This document shows, in pieces, positions 17,157 through 25,479 of a stretch of 63,115 nt of DNA. Under the pieces are notes generated by a model. That model was not told where the DNA came from, made no database searches, and saw nothing but the letters and a program-made list of their open reading frames with translations. The stretch is from Lentisphaerota bacterium (GTDB taxonomy: Bacteria > Verrucomicrobiota > Lentisphaeria > Victivallales > Victivallaceae), in assembly GCA_015061615.1 (NCBI GenBank), contig SUWE01000009.1, positions 1 to 63,115 of the forward strand. Reading direction: 5' to 3'. The position numbers were made by a program, and so were the translations under genes. Numbering within the stretch: position 1 is the stretch's first letter; each line of letters starts with the position of its first letter.

Positions 17157-19184
17157 ATGAGTATCGAATTTTTCCTCGACGGCCGCGCCGTTACCGCCGA
17201 AGCGGGACAGACAATAATGGATGTCGCCCGTGCCAACGGCATTGAGATCCCCGGTTTGTGCGGCGAAAAGCGCATCAGCAAAACCACCAGCTGCTTTGTC
17301 TGCGTGGTAAAAGACAAGAAGACCGGCAAGTTCCTTCCCTCCTGCTCAGCGATCCCCGCTCCGGGACAGGAGATCGAAGTGACAACCGGTGAAGTATTGG
17401 AAATGCGCCGTACCGCACTCAATCTGCTGTTGAGCGAACACAACGGCGATTGTGAAGCGCCCTGCACCCTTGCCTGTCCTGCTCATGCGGCAGTCGAAGA
17501 GTATGTCCGCGCCGCCGGAAACGGTGATTTTGAAAAGGCGCTGAAGATCATCAAAGAGCGCATCCCAATGCCGATAACTGTCGGCAGAGTGTGTCCCCGC
17601 TTCTGCGAAAAACAGTGCCGCAGAAATATTGACGGTGAACCGGTGGCGATAAATGAATTCAAACGGCTCGCCGCCGACCGCTGTTACGACACTTATATGG
17701 AAGATCTTCCGGAACTTTCCGGTAAAAAAGCTGCCGTCATCGGTGCCGGTCCTGCCGGATTGGCGGCGGCGTACTACCTGCGGCTCAACGGTGTACAAAG
17801 CACCGTCTTTGACCAGATGCCCGCCGCCGGCGGAATGACCCGTTACGGAATCCCTGAATACCGTCTGCCCAAAAATCTGCTTGATAAAGAGATCGCTCAC
17901 TTCAGCAAAATGGGCATAGAATTTTCCTTCGGCAAAAAACTCGGAGAAAACATTCAGCTTGATGAACTCAAAGCCGCTTACGATGCGGTGATCATCGCCA
18001 TCGGCTGCTGGCAGGCATCAGGAATGCGCTGTGAAGGTGAAGAACTTGCTTTGCCGGGAATTGATTATCTGCGCAATGTTATCGAAAACGGCTGTACCGC
18101 TCCGAATCCGGGCAAGGTCCTCGTTGTCGGCGGCGGAAATACCGCTATGGACTGCCTGCGCACCAGTGTCCGTCTCGGTTCAAAAGAGGTGTACTGCATC
18201 TACCGCCGTACCGAAGCGGAAATGCCCGCTGAAAAAATTGAGATCCATGAAGCGAAGGAAGAGGGTGTCAACTTCCGGTTCCTTACCGCGCCTGTCAAGT
18301 TGGAAAAACGCAACGGCAAACTGGTATTGACCTGTCAGAAAATGACCCTCGGTGAACCGGATGCTTCCGGAAGAAGAAAACCGGTTCCGGAAGCAGGCAG
18401 CGATTTTGAGATCGAAGCCGATACCGTTATCGCCGCCATCGGTCAGAAAACCTGCGCTCCGGAAGGTGTTCCGGTCGACCGCTACGGCTGTCTGGCTGTC
18501 GGTGAAGACGGTGTCACAGCCGGGAATGGTATCTACGGCGCCGGAGACTGCGTTTCCGGTGCGGCAACTGTGGTCGAAGCTCTTGCATCCGGCAGACGTG
18601 CGGCTCTGGCGGTCATCCGTGACCTTTTCGGAACACCGATTCCGGAAGATAATCCGATCAATGTCACCCGCGGCAAATGGCAATCTATGACGAAAGATGA
18701 AATCGTGGTATTGCGAAATGACCTTGCCGACTATCCGCGTGAAAAACTCTCTTTCATCCCGCTGGAAGAACGCAAAAACACCTTCAAAGAGGTGTGTTCA
18801 ACGATGAGCGCTGAACAGCTTGCTTCCGAAGTGAAACGGTGCATCGAATGCAGCTGTTCAGATAAAGAGGAGTGCAAACTGCGCAAGTTCGCCGGAGAAG
18901 CCGGATGCAAAACCGATGCTTACAGCGGTATGCGTCAGAAGGCAAGTTATGATGTGCGTCATCCGGAAATCATTCAGGACAGAGGCAAGTGCATCAAATG
19001 CGGCGTCTGCGTAAAAATCTGTAAAGAAGTGGTCAATAAATCTCTGCTTTCACTTCAGAAGCGCGGATTTGACAGCTGCATCGGAACCGCTTTCGATCAG
19101 GGATTGCCCGAAAGCTGCCGTGATTGCGGTGAATGTATCAAAGCATGTCCCACAGGTGCGCTTGACTGGCGCAAAAAACGCTGA
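17157..19184 (+). CDS. [2Fe-2S] ferredoxin / GltD-type NADPH flavoprotein / [4Fe-4S] fusion subunit
   Basis: The 675-residue protein joins three modules. Residues 1-90 are a NuoG/HydA-type [2Fe-2S] domain. Residues about 95-510 are a GltD/NfnB-type FAD and NADP(H) oxidoreductase (CRRNIDGEPVAI, GAGPAGLAAAYYLRLNG, VVGGGNTAMDCLRT, GIYGAGDCVSGAATVVEA). Residues about 580-675 are cysteine-rich with two [4Fe-4S] motifs (CIKCGVCVKIC, CRDCGECIKACP). No H-cluster cysteines are present, so it is not the hydrogenase itself. With the two upstream subunits it resembles the Sporomusa-type Nfn (Stn) complex, which couples NADH, NADPH and ferredoxin. That match is from memory of the family. Confidence 0.88.
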   Translation: MSIEFFLDGRAVTAEAGQTIMDVARANGIEIPGLCGEKRISKTTSCFVCVVKDKKTGKFLPSCSAIPAPGQEIEVTTGEVLEMRRTALNLLLSEHNGDCEAPCTLACPAHAAVEEYVRAAGNGDFEKALKIIKERIPMPITVGRVCPRFCEKQCRRNIDGEPVAINEFKRLAADRCYDTYMEDLPELSGKKAAVIGAGPAGLAAAYYLRLNGVQSTVFDQMPAAGGMTRYGIPEYRLPKNLLDKEIAHFSKMGIEFSFGKKLGENIQLDELKAAYDAVIIAIGCWQASGMRCEGEELALPGIDYLRNVIENGCTAPNPGKVLVVGGGNTAMDCLRTSVRLGSKEVYCIYRRTEAEMPAEKIEIHEAKEEGVNFRFLTAPVKLEKRNGKLVLTCQKMTLGEPDASGRRKPVPEAGSDFEIEADTVIAAIGQKTCAPEGVPVDRYGCLAVGEDGVTAGNGIYGAGDCVSGAATVVEALASGRRAALAVIRDLFGTPIPEDNPINVTRGKWQSMTKDEIVVLRNDLADYPREKLSFIPLEERKNTFKEVCSTMSAEQLASEVKRCIECSCSDKEECKLRKFAGEAGCKTDAYSGMRQKASYDVRHPEIIQDRGKCIKCGVCVKICKEVVNKSLLSLQKRGFDSCIGTAFDQGLPESCRDCGECIKACPTGALDWRKKR

Positions 19185-19190
19185 AAAATC

Positions 19191-20471
19191 ATGGCTCGGA
19201 TCGCGGTAATAATCACCCTCGGCTGCCGGCTGAATCATGCCGACACCGCATTACTCTCAGCCCGGCTGCAAAATGCCGGGTATGAGTTGAGGGATGATTT
19301 TGCCGTTGAACCGGATTTGATAATCCTCAACAGCTGTGCAATAACGGCGGAAGCGGAGCGTAAAAGCCGTCATCAGATACGCAAATTCCGCCGCGAACAC
19401 CCCGGAGCAACGATCATCGCCGCCGGGTGTGCCGCTGAACTCAACGGTAAGCAGTTCATGGAAAACGGTGCGGATATGGTGCTGACCAATCCGGATAAAA
19501 AACTTTTTCCTTCCGCTCCCGGCGGATGTAAAAGCCGGGAGTCGGGAAAAGAGAGTTTTCAGGAAAAAAGTTTTTCAACGTTCCCCTTCCGCTCAAGGGC
19601 TTTCATCAAGATACAGGAAGGGTGCGACAACTTCTGTTCTTACTGCATAGTTCCTTATGTCCGGGGAACTTCACGCTCAAGAAAATTTTCAGAATGTATT
19701 GCCGACTGCAAAAATGCCGTTGAAGCCGGTTTCCCGGAAATCGTTCTCACCGGAGTGAATACCTGCAACTATTTTGATGACGGCAAAGACCTTGCGGCGC
19801 TGATAAAAGAAGCGGCGGCGATCGACGGAGATTTCCGTATCCGCTTGAGTTCGACGGAACCGCATCCGGACAACTTTGATATTCCGGAACTTATGACCGA
19901 CAAAAAAAATAAACTCTGCCGTTTTCTCCACCTTTCCATGCAGCATGGGAGCAACAGCATACTCAAGGCGATGAACAGAAACTACACGGCAGAAGATTTT
20001 ATCACTCTGGTGGAAAAAATCCGCAAGAGTGTTCCAAATATCCATATCGGAACCGATTTTATCGTCGGATTTCCGGGAGAGACGGAGGAGGATTTCAACA
20101 CCCTGCTTGAAGTGGCAAATGAGGTAAAGTTTGCCAATATCCACAGTTTCATCTACTCCATCCGTCCGGGAACTCCGGCGGCGAAGATGCCCGGACAGAT
20201 CCCGGCGCAGACGGCAAAGGAAAGAATGCACCGCCTGACGGCGGCGGCAAAAATTTCAGCAGAAAGTTTTGCCCGTTCACAAAACGGCAAAATACTGCCG
20301 GTGATCTTTGAACAGAAACGCAATGGATTTCAGTACGGTTGGAGTGACAATTATCTTGCAGTAACCGTCAAAGAGGGTGAATTTCCTCTGAAAAAGATCG
20401 TCAATGTAAGAGTTGATGAAAAAAATCCGGCAGAAAATTTGAAAAATCCACATTTAGGGGATATTTTATAG
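19191..20471 (+). CDS. mtaB: tRNA t6A37 methylthiotransferase, MtaB type
   Basis: The 426-residue radical-SAM enzyme adds a methylthio group to t6A37 of tRNAs reading ANN codons. The N-terminal UPF0004 domain has Cys12 (LGCRLNHAD), Cys49 (LNSCAITAEA) and Cys80 (AAGCAAE). The radical-SAM triad is CDNFCSYC at residues 145-152. LGCRLN rather than LGCxKN, and C-A-I-T rather than C-A-V-R, favour MtaB over MiaB or RimO. It starts seven bases after the fusion subunit, so it may be on the same transcript. Confidence 0.88.
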   Translation: MARIAVIITLGCRLNHADTALLSARLQNAGYELRDDFAVEPDLIILNSCAITAEAERKSRHQIRKFRREHPGATIIAAGCAAELNGKQFMENGADMVLTNPDKKLFPSAPGGCKSRESGKESFQEKSFSTFPFRSRAFIKIQEGCDNFCSYCIVPYVRGTSRSRKFSECIADCKNAVEAGFPEIVLTGVNTCNYFDDGKDLAALIKEAAAIDGDFRIRLSSTEPHPDNFDIPELMTDKKNKLCRFLHLSMQHGSNSILKAMNRNYTAEDFITLVEKIRKSVPNIHIGTDFIVGFPGETEEDFNTLLEVANEVKFANIHSFIYSIRPGTPAAKMPGQIPAQTAKERMHRLTAAAKISAESFARSQNGKILPVIFEQKRNGFQYGWSDNYLAVTVKEGEFPLKKIVNVRVDEKNPAENLKNPHLGDIL

Positions 20472-20483
20472 AATATGGGCAGT

Positions 20484-20768
20484 GTCCAAGATTTTGTGAA
20501 CCCCAAGCAGGAGCTTATAAACAAACATTTCTGTTTAAGTACAAAACATGCCACATAAATTGTGATTTTTCAATCCGGCAAACACGGAGTTGTTTGTATC
20601 CGGCGGATGCAGTGCGAGGCAAGGTCGCAGATAAATAAAGGCGGATGAGCAGTAGTGTACTATCGTACATGACTGCAAAAACGTCCGCAGATTTATCAAG
20701 AGATTGCCAGCAATGCGCCGCCGCAGGTTTGATTTTTTACAAAAAAAATGAGGTAATAACATTTTATA
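20484..20768. repeat. Interspersed repeat, copy B, with a long hairpin core
   Basis: The left 130 bases and the right 45 bases align with copy A at 11021-11222. The middle (20603-20723) is a long imperfect inverted repeat. GGCGG pairs with CCGCC, GGCAA with TTGCC, ATAAAT with ATTTAT, GGCGGA with TCCGC and GCAGT with ACTGC, closing on GTAC-TATC-GTAC. It fills the whole gap between mtaB and the lipoprotein gene. The right end overlaps the likely ribosome-binding region of that gene. Confidence 0.6.
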
Positions 20769-20772
20769 AAAT

Positions 20773-21513
20773 ATGAAAAACTTTATACTTTTTACAATGC
20801 TTGCAACTGCTGTTGCATTGCTGTGCGGCTGTGAAGATAAAAAACATACCCCGCCCCCCATGGAAAGGGTAAGTCTTGTCGTGCGTTTTTTCAACAGCAT
20901 GAAATATAAAGACTCCTCTGCCGCCGTCCGGCAGGGGCAGAATATTTTCAGTCTTGACCGCTCACAAAACAATGTGCGCACTCTGATACATATTCAGGAA
21001 AGCAACGAAGCCGTTGTCGAAGCACAGAAACTCATCGACAGTGGTAATATCAACGGCGCACTCGGAATCATCGTAAAGACTCTTGCTCTCTATCCGCAGA
21101 ACAATACGCTTGAAAATGCCCGTGCCAAGCTCCGCCAGCTCCGCAATGCCGAACAGCTCCTTGCGGCGATGCAGAAAGCGCGCAGTTCATCGGCGATGAG
21201 CAGCGCCCGCAGTGCCGCAGAAACCGGGCTTTCACGGAATATGACTCCGCAGCTGCAAAAATATTTTGAAAATTACAAACTCAAGGAAGCCAAACAGGCG
21301 GAGTTTGAACGCAAACATACAGCCAACAGTCTCGAAGCCGCCTCTGCCGCCGCTGAAAAAGCCAAGGCGGAAGATGCCGCGCGCGAAGCGGAAAATATCC
21401 GTTTCATGCAGGCAATGGCAGAAAAGACCGCGATCGGTGAACAGATGCGCAAAGATGCCGGTGAAGTTCCTTTTGAGCCGGATGCCGGAATGAACAACAA
21501 TGAAAAAAAATGA
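20773..21513 (+). CDS. Lipoprotein of unknown function
   Basis: The 246-residue product has a lipoprotein signal peptide ending LLCGC, so it should be lipidated at Cys19 and membrane-anchored. The mature part is mostly helical. A TPR-like region around residues 75-130 (EAQKLIDSGNINGALGIIVK) is followed by an Ala/Glu/Lys-rich coiled coil (about 165-225). The last 14 bases overlap the rsmG start. I do not recognise a specific family. A scaffold role at the cell envelope is possible but unproven. Confidence 0.8.
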   Translation: MKNFILFTMLATAVALLCGCEDKKHTPPPMERVSLVVRFFNSMKYKDSSAAVRQGQNIFSLDRSQNNVRTLIHIQESNEAVVEAQKLIDSGNINGALGIIVKTLALYPQNNTLENARAKLRQLRNAEQLLAAMQKARSSSAMSSARSAAETGLSRNMTPQLQKYFENYKLKEAKQAEFERKHTANSLEAASAAAEKAKAEDAAREAENIRFMQAMAEKTAIGEQMRKDAGEVPFEPDAGMNNNEKK

Positions 21514-22174
21514 CTTCATGGATTTTGACCTTCCGGAATTTGCCTCGTCCTGCAATGTAAAAAACGGTGCGGATTTTGCTAAAAAATGTGCCGTACTGCA
21601 CAAATATCTCTGCGAATGCAACGAACATGTGAACCTCACCCGGTTGACAAGTGAAGAGGATTTTTACTTCAAACATGTTGCCGACTCTCTGCTTATAGCT
21701 CAGGTGTTTCCGGAGATCGCAGTTGAACGTTTTGCCGTTGCCGATATCGGATGCGGCGCCGGATTCCCCTCACTTATCCTCGCATTGGCATTTGAAAATC
21801 TTGAAATAACCGCCATCGACTCCATCGGCAAAAAAATAAAGTTCGTGCAGGATGCCGCGACTCTGCTCGGTTTGAAAAATATCCGTACCATCCACGGCAG
21901 GTCGGTTGAACTCAACTGCAAAAAAGAGTTTCAGAACCGTTTTGATATCGTCACCGCAAGAGCCGTGGCGCCGACTCCGAAAATCTACAAAGAAGCGAAC
22001 AAATTCATCCGCCGCAACGGCAGATACATATTCTACAAAACTCCGCTTCAGGCGGCAGAGGAGGAAGCGGAACTGAAAAAAACGAACAATGTATCATGGC
22101 ACAATTCAGCCGTATATACCCTGCCCGGTGATGCCGGAGAACGGCTTTTCACTGTCGGCACAACAAAAAAATGA
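21500..22174 (+). CDS. rsmG: 16S rRNA (guanine527-N7)-methyltransferase
   Basis: The 224-residue protein is a Rossmann-fold SAM methyltransferase of the RsmG/GidB family. HVNLTRLTSEEDFYFKHVADSL, with the following VADIGCGAGFPSLILAL, is diagnostic. FDIVTARAVAPTPKIYKEA marks the catalytic face. It methylates N7 of G527 in the 530 loop. It overlaps the preceding lipoprotein gene by 14 bases. Confidence 0.93.
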   Translation: MKKNDFMDFDLPEFASSCNVKNGADFAKKCAVLHKYLCECNEHVNLTRLTSEEDFYFKHVADSLLIAQVFPEIAVERFAVADIGCGAGFPSLILALAFENLEITAIDSIGKKIKFVQDAATLLGLKNIRTIHGRSVELNCKKEFQNRFDIVTARAVAPTPKIYKEANKFIRRNGRYIFYKTPLQAAEEEAELKKTNNVSWHNSAVYTLPGDAGERLFTVGTTKK

Positions 22175-22198
22175 TTTCAAGAAAGGTTTACATACATT

Positions 22199-25100
22199 AT
22201 GAGTCTCCAATTACCCGATCCCGCCGCAAAGTACCGTCCCTCCCCCTTCTGGAGCTGGAATGCCGATCTGAAACCTGAAGAACTGCGCTGGCAGATACGC
22301 CAAATGCACGACGCCGGACTGGGCGGATTTTTCATGCACGCCCGCGGCGGTTTGCAAACAGCATACCTTTCAAAAGAGTGGATGGAGTGTGTCGAAGCAT
22401 CCCTTGACGAAGCCGGAAAACTCGGAATGGATGCGTGGCTCTATGATGAAAACGGCTGGCCCAGCGGCTTCGGCGGCGGACTGGTCAACGGTCTGGGCGT
22501 GGATTATCAGGCGAAATATCTGCGCAAAGAGATCATTGATGCAAAAACTGCGGCGGATAAGGAAAATACCCTTGCTTTCTTCTCCGAAAACGGTTCTGTT
22601 TATTACGGTGAAACTCTGCCGGAAGATATTTCCGGCAACATCATGCGCTGTTACTTTGAAATAAACCCTTATTATGTGGATAACCTCGATGCCAAAGTCG
22701 TTGCAGAGTTCATCCGGGTAACTCACCAACACTATTATGAAAATATTCCGCAGGAACTGCTCAAACATTTGCGGGGAATATTCACCGATGAACCGCAGCT
22801 TTCACGCGACGGCACACCCTGGTCTTTCGTACTTGAAGCGGAGTATAAAAAGGAGTATAACAGTGAACTGCGCCCGCTCCTTTCAGCGCTTTTTACCGAT
22901 CTGCCGGCAAGCAGTCAGACCCGGATACGTTTCTGGAAACTCTGTTCCAAACTCTTTGCCGAAGCATTTATGAAACAGATCTGCAACTGGTGCAAAGCAC
23001 ACAACTGGGAGCTTACCGGTCATCATGTGCTGGAAGAAAGTTTCGCCTATCAGACCAGTGCAAACGGTTCAATGATGCCGCAGTACCGCTACTACACGCT
23101 CCCCGGCGTGGATCATCTCTGCCGCCGCGATTCGTCGGATATGGCATCTGTCCAGCTGCTTTCCGTCGGTCAGCAGTACGGACTCAAACAGCTGCTCACA
23201 GAAAGTTTTGCTTTGAGCGGCTGGGCATGCAACTTCACCGGAATGCGCTGGCTCTACCAGAGGCAGCTGGCTAACGGAATAAATTACCTCTGTCAGCACC
23301 TTGAAAGTTACTCCCTGCGCGGCAGACGCAAACGGGATTATCCCCAGAGCAGTTTCTACCATCAGCCGTGGTGGGAAGATTACAAACTGCTCAACGATTA
23401 CTTTTCCAAAGTGGGTATGCTCCTTGCTGAAGGCAGTGTAAAAGCTCCTGTCCTTGTGGTGCATCCGATATCCTCCATGTGGAAACGCTTTACCGGGACA
23501 TATCCGGCGGATATCCTCAACTGCATCTATCAGCAGGGGTTGGAAAAACTCACCAAAGAACTCAACGCCCGTTTCATTCAGCATCACTACGCCGATGAGA
23601 TCATTGTTGACGAATGCGGTTCGGTCGATAACGGAGTATTCACCATCGGTCAGGCGTCATACGAAATGGTGCTTATCCCGCGTTTGACCAATATTTCACG
23701 GAAAATCTTTGAACTGCTCAAAAAATTCCGCCGTCAGGGCGGCAAGATCGCGATGATAAAAGAATCCGTCCGGATGGGCAGGCTCACTATTGACGGAGAG
23801 GAAGCCGCTCCGGATGAACTGGAGTTTTTCAATACACTTACCGCTTTTGATTCAGAAACTTCCATTGCCATGTACGCGGAAAACAACGTTGAAAAGTGGG
23901 TGGAAGTAACTGAAAACGGTATTCCTTCAAGCATGATCGCCGGAACGTGGCGCGATATTGAGCTTTCCGGAATAAAAGGCAGATTTTACTATCTGGTCAA
24001 CAACAACTACCGCTCCGGAGCGAAGGTAAAGATCGCTCTGCCGTTTACCGGAAAATCCGTTGCGGTGATCGACCAGCTCGACGGAACATTCCGCAAAGCG
24101 GATGATCTTTCAAACGAAAACGGCAAAACAGTCTTCAATTACGCTTTCGGTGCCGCCGATGCGTTGATGCTCTTTGTTTCCGACAAATTCACTACGGATT
24201 TCCTGCCGGAAATGAACCGCTTTGCTCCTGATGCGCAGGCGATAAGGATTCTGCCGGAAAAATCGTGGCAGATAGCAAAAGTTTCCGAAAATATCCTCAC
24301 TCTTGACCGCTGCCGTTACCGCGTCGACGGAGGAAAATGGGATGAAGCTGATGCGATTGACGTACAGACCCGTCTGCTTGACCTTGAACGCTCCTGTGAT
24401 CTGGAACTTGAATTTGATTTCTTCACCGATGAAGATTTTGACTCATCCCGTCCGGTCGATCTTGCCGTTGAAGAACCGGAAAAATTCACCTTCACTTTCA
24501 ACGGAGTTCCCTTTGAGCCGGAAGTCAAAGGCTATCTCTTTGACAAAGCGTTTGAACGCATCACACTGCCGGCGAATTTCAAACCGGGCAGAAACACCAT
24601 CGGCATGAAAACCCGTTTTGAGCAGGAGCCGGAAACCTACGAAACCATCCGCAAAGCGCGTATCTTTGAGTCGGAATACAACAAACTCACCTTCAAAACC
24701 GAAATAGAAAGTATTTATCTCTGCGGAGATTTCTCTGTCCGTCACAACGGCGATACCGTTCCGCTTGCCAACGATGCTTCGCGCCTCAAAGGAACTTTCT
24801 CACTCGGTTCACCGCTGAACTGCGAAAGGGTCAACTGCGGAAAACTCATCAACGAAGGTCTGCCGTTCTTCGCCGGAAAACTCACTCTGCGCAACGGATT
24901 CACCCTGACATCAGAGGAGTTGAAAAATATCAACTTCCTCGCCTTCGATCTCAAGGGGGCAAACTCCGTAAAAGTGAAGATAAACGGCATTGATTGCGGC
25001 GGAGCATACTGGGAACCGTTTGCGGTTCCGGTAAATAAAGCACTGCAAACCGGAATGAACACCATCGAACTGGAACTGGTGATATCACTGCGTAATATGC

Positions 25101-25255
25101 TCGGTCCCCACCATTTGCAAGTCGGTGAATCATTCAATGTAAGTACGCTTTCATTCAACCGCGAACCGACACTCATACGCAACGAACCGCCTCTGTCGAC
25201 ACCTGAATTCTGCATGGTGGACTTCGGAGTAACAAATTTGAAATTCACCCGATAA
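22199..25255 (+). CDS. GH106-like glycoside hydrolase (alpha-L-rhamnosidase type)
   Basis: The 1018-residue product starts with SPFWSWNADLKPEELRWQI and GGFFMHARGGLQT, then LYDENGWPSGFGGG. This is the TIM-barrel start shared by GH106 alpha-L-rhamnosidases and their relatives. The acidic GIFTDEPQLSRDG is a plausible catalytic region. A C-terminal beta-rich part (from about residue 700) ends in a galactose-binding-like domain. No signal peptide is visible, so the enzyme may be cytoplasmic and act on imported oligosaccharides. rhaA at 13 kb would process released rhamnose. Family membership is firm to superfamily level only. Confidence 0.75.
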   Translation: MSLQLPDPAAKYRPSPFWSWNADLKPEELRWQIRQMHDAGLGGFFMHARGGLQTAYLSKEWMECVEASLDEAGKLGMDAWLYDENGWPSGFGGGLVNGLGVDYQAKYLRKEIIDAKTAADKENTLAFFSENGSVYYGETLPEDISGNIMRCYFEINPYYVDNLDAKVVAEFIRVTHQHYYENIPQELLKHLRGIFTDEPQLSRDGTPWSFVLEAEYKKEYNSELRPLLSALFTDLPASSQTRIRFWKLCSKLFAEAFMKQICNWCKAHNWELTGHHVLEESFAYQTSANGSMMPQYRYYTLPGVDHLCRRDSSDMASVQLLSVGQQYGLKQLLTESFALSGWACNFTGMRWLYQRQLANGINYLCQHLESYSLRGRRKRDYPQSSFYHQPWWEDYKLLNDYFSKVGMLLAEGSVKAPVLVVHPISSMWKRFTGTYPADILNCIYQQGLEKLTKELNARFIQHHYADEIIVDECGSVDNGVFTIGQASYEMVLIPRLTNISRKIFELLKKFRRQGGKIAMIKESVRMGRLTIDGEEAAPDELEFFNTLTAFDSETSIAMYAENNVEKWVEVTENGIPSSMIAGTWRDIELSGIKGRFYYLVNNNYRSGAKVKIALPFTGKSVAVIDQLDGTFRKADDLSNENGKTVFNYAFGAADALMLFVSDKFTTDFLPEMNRFAPDAQAIRILPEKSWQIAKVSENILTLDRCRYRVDGGKWDEADAIDVQTRLLDLERSCDLELEFDFFTDEDFDSSRPVDLAVEEPEKFTFTFNGVPFEPEVKGYLFDKAFERITLPANFKPGRNTIGMKTRFEQEPETYETIRKARIFESEYNKLTFKTEIESIYLCGDFSVRHNGDTVPLANDASRLKGTFSLGSPLNCERVNCGKLINEGLPFFAGKLTLRNGFTLTSEELKNINFLAFDLKGANSVKVKINGIDCGGAYWEPFAVPVNKALQTGMNTIELELVISLRNMLGPHHLQVGESFNVSTLSFNREPTLIRNEPPLSTPEFCMVDFGVTNLKFTR

Positions 25256-25263
25256 ACACCCCG

Positions 25264-25294
25264 AACTGCCGCAAAAATATGCGGCAGTTTTTTT
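25264..25294 (+). terminator. Rho-independent terminator after the GH106-like gene
   Basis: AACTGCCGC and GCGGCAGTT form a perfect 9-bp stem with an 8-base loop, followed by a T-run. Confidence 0.9.
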
Positions 25295-25418
25295 ATTTGA
25301 ATAACTGGCGGCGCACCGGCTTCACCGAAATAGTTCTAAACCCCTGCAAGCCGCTGAAAACACACAAAAAACAAAAAAATCACATTTTTCAATCATAAGC
25401 GTTTGAAAAATATAAAAC

Positions 25419-25446
25419 TTATGATAAATTAGAATCGTATTATAAT
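25419..25446 (+). promoter_or_regulatory. Possible promoter of the AIDA-repeat gene
   Basis: TTATGA at 25419-25424 and a consensus TATAAT at 25441-25446 are 16 bases apart, 33 bases before the ATG. The -35 match is weak. Confidence 0.4.
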
Positions 25447-25479
25447 TTTTTGTATCAAATTTATCAGAAAGGTTGTTCT

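Noticed and set aside
17157..19184. [FeFe]-hydrogenase catalytic subunit downstream of hydF
   Set aside because: The fusion subunit has a GltD-type flavin domain where the H-cluster domain would be, and the H-cluster cysteine motifs are absent.
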